A stretch of DNA of 32,763 nt from Thermoanaerobacterales bacterium (GTDB lineage: Bacteria > Bacillota > Desulfotomaculia > Desulfotomaculales > JASEER01), in assembly GCA_030019475.1 (NCBI GenBank), contig JASEER010000026.1, positions 1-32,763 on the forward strand, written 5' to 3'. A model generated the notes under the pieces. The model saw nothing but the letters and a program-made list of their open reading frames with translations. It had not been told where the DNA came from and did not search any database. Positions 32,535 to 32,763 of this stretch are shown here, in pieces. A program made the position numbers and the translations under genes. The stretch's first letter is position 1. Every line of letters starts with the position of its first letter.

Positions 32535-32763
32535 AAATCTGCACTTTTGGCCACTAGAAAATCGTCATTTTCGGTCACGAAAAGTCGTCAACTAGATCCT
32601 GGAAAGAGTCTTCTCATCCCTCCTTTGCCTGCATGAGTTTGGGCGGCACCAAACGGTTGCGCACCCGATAGCTGTCCCCACGCAGGGTAATCACATGAGC
32701 GTGGTGTAACAGACGGTCCAGAAGGGCGGCCGCCGTGCCGGGGCTGGCAAACAAGGTTCCCCA
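32518..32763 (-). mobile_element. IS21-family insertion sequence, right end (partial)
   Basis: The end begins TGTCAATGGCCACTTAAAAA, with TGT as in IS21 family ends. A ~21-base motif recurs at 32524 (TGGCCACTTAAAAATCTGCA), 32545 (TGGCCACTAGAAAATCGTCA) and, degenerated, at 32570 (CGGTCACGAAAAGTCGTCA): multiple terminal repeats are typical of IS21 transposase-binding ends. The istB gene reads toward this end on the minus strand. istA and the left end lie outside the window. Confidence 0.88.
32615..32763 (-). CDS. istB: IS21-family helper ATPase IstB (C-terminal part)
   Basis: The last 48 residues of the transposition helper: GTLFASPGTAAALLDRLLHH, AHVITLRGDSYRVRNRLV and a short Lys-rich tail. 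The LLDRLLHHAHVI...GDSYR block is the hallmark of the IstB C-terminus. The Walker motifs lie beyond the window edge. IstB is an AAA+ ATPase that with IstA selects the target and promotes insertion. It stops about 98 bases inside the element end. Confidence 0.92.

Overview
The window looks like a chromosomal segment of a GC-rich, spore-forming, low-branching Firmicute (Clostridia, Peptococcaceae/Desulfotomaculales-like). The evidence is the gene content: csaB, LCP and DUF5693 envelope genes, a YlmC/YmxH sporulation protein, long-form HPF, a DUF3231 protein, split transketolase, secA-prfB and ftsEX. The sigma-A-type promoters, strong GGAGG ribosome binding sites and a tRNA-Sec-like tRNA-Cys known from Desulfotomaculum relatives point the same way. 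The species cannot be named from the sequence alone.

Layout. Positions 1-8374 hold a cell-surface block: csaB (5' end cut off by the window), a small exported protein, an LCP-family ligase, a DUF5693 membrane protein, fabZ, tagO/wecA, galU and a galE-like epimerase. Positions 8375-8809 are a gene-poor spacer with short hairpins and a 34-codon gene on the minus strand. Positions 8810-13030 carry a phosphohexomutase, mscS and murJ. Positions 13050-15520 carry a PRC-barrel (YlmC) protein, a BirA-controlled bioY, a DUF1284 protein and a YkuD/LysM L,D-transpeptidase. Positions 15530-24226 are mostly housekeeping: metK, a membrane GAF/degenerate-GGDEF protein, comFC, hpf, secA and prfB (with a programmed +1 frameshift). 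Positions 24357-25100 are a less GC-rich patch on the minus strand with a DUF3231 gene and the unusual tRNA. Positions 25239-30739 hold yitT, the two transketolase halves, ftsE, ftsX and an M23 coiled-coil hydrolase. From about 30740 the sequence is less GC-rich and looks accessory: a sigma54-activator-like gene with degenerate catalytic motifs, a c-di-GMP-I riboswitch, and a cheW cut off after 24 codons by the end of an IS21-family element that runs out of the window.

How the parts fit. Sugar-nucleotide supply (phosphohexomutase, galU, galE), lipid carrier priming (tagO), lipid II flipping (murJ), glycopolymer attachment (LCP) and pyruvylation (csaB) together suggest synthesis and anchoring of a pyruvylated secondary wall polymer and S-layer. 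FtsE, FtsX and the M23 protein form a septal or spore wall-hydrolase module. The most notable items are the tRNA-Sec-like tRNA-Cys(GCA) at 25003-25097, a family of eight REP-like palindromes (some in head-to-head pairs) at six gene boundaries, a four-box DnaA cluster upstream of hpf, a c-di-GMP riboswitch whose terminator shares its pairing strand with the aptamer, and the IS21 disruption of the gene it controls.
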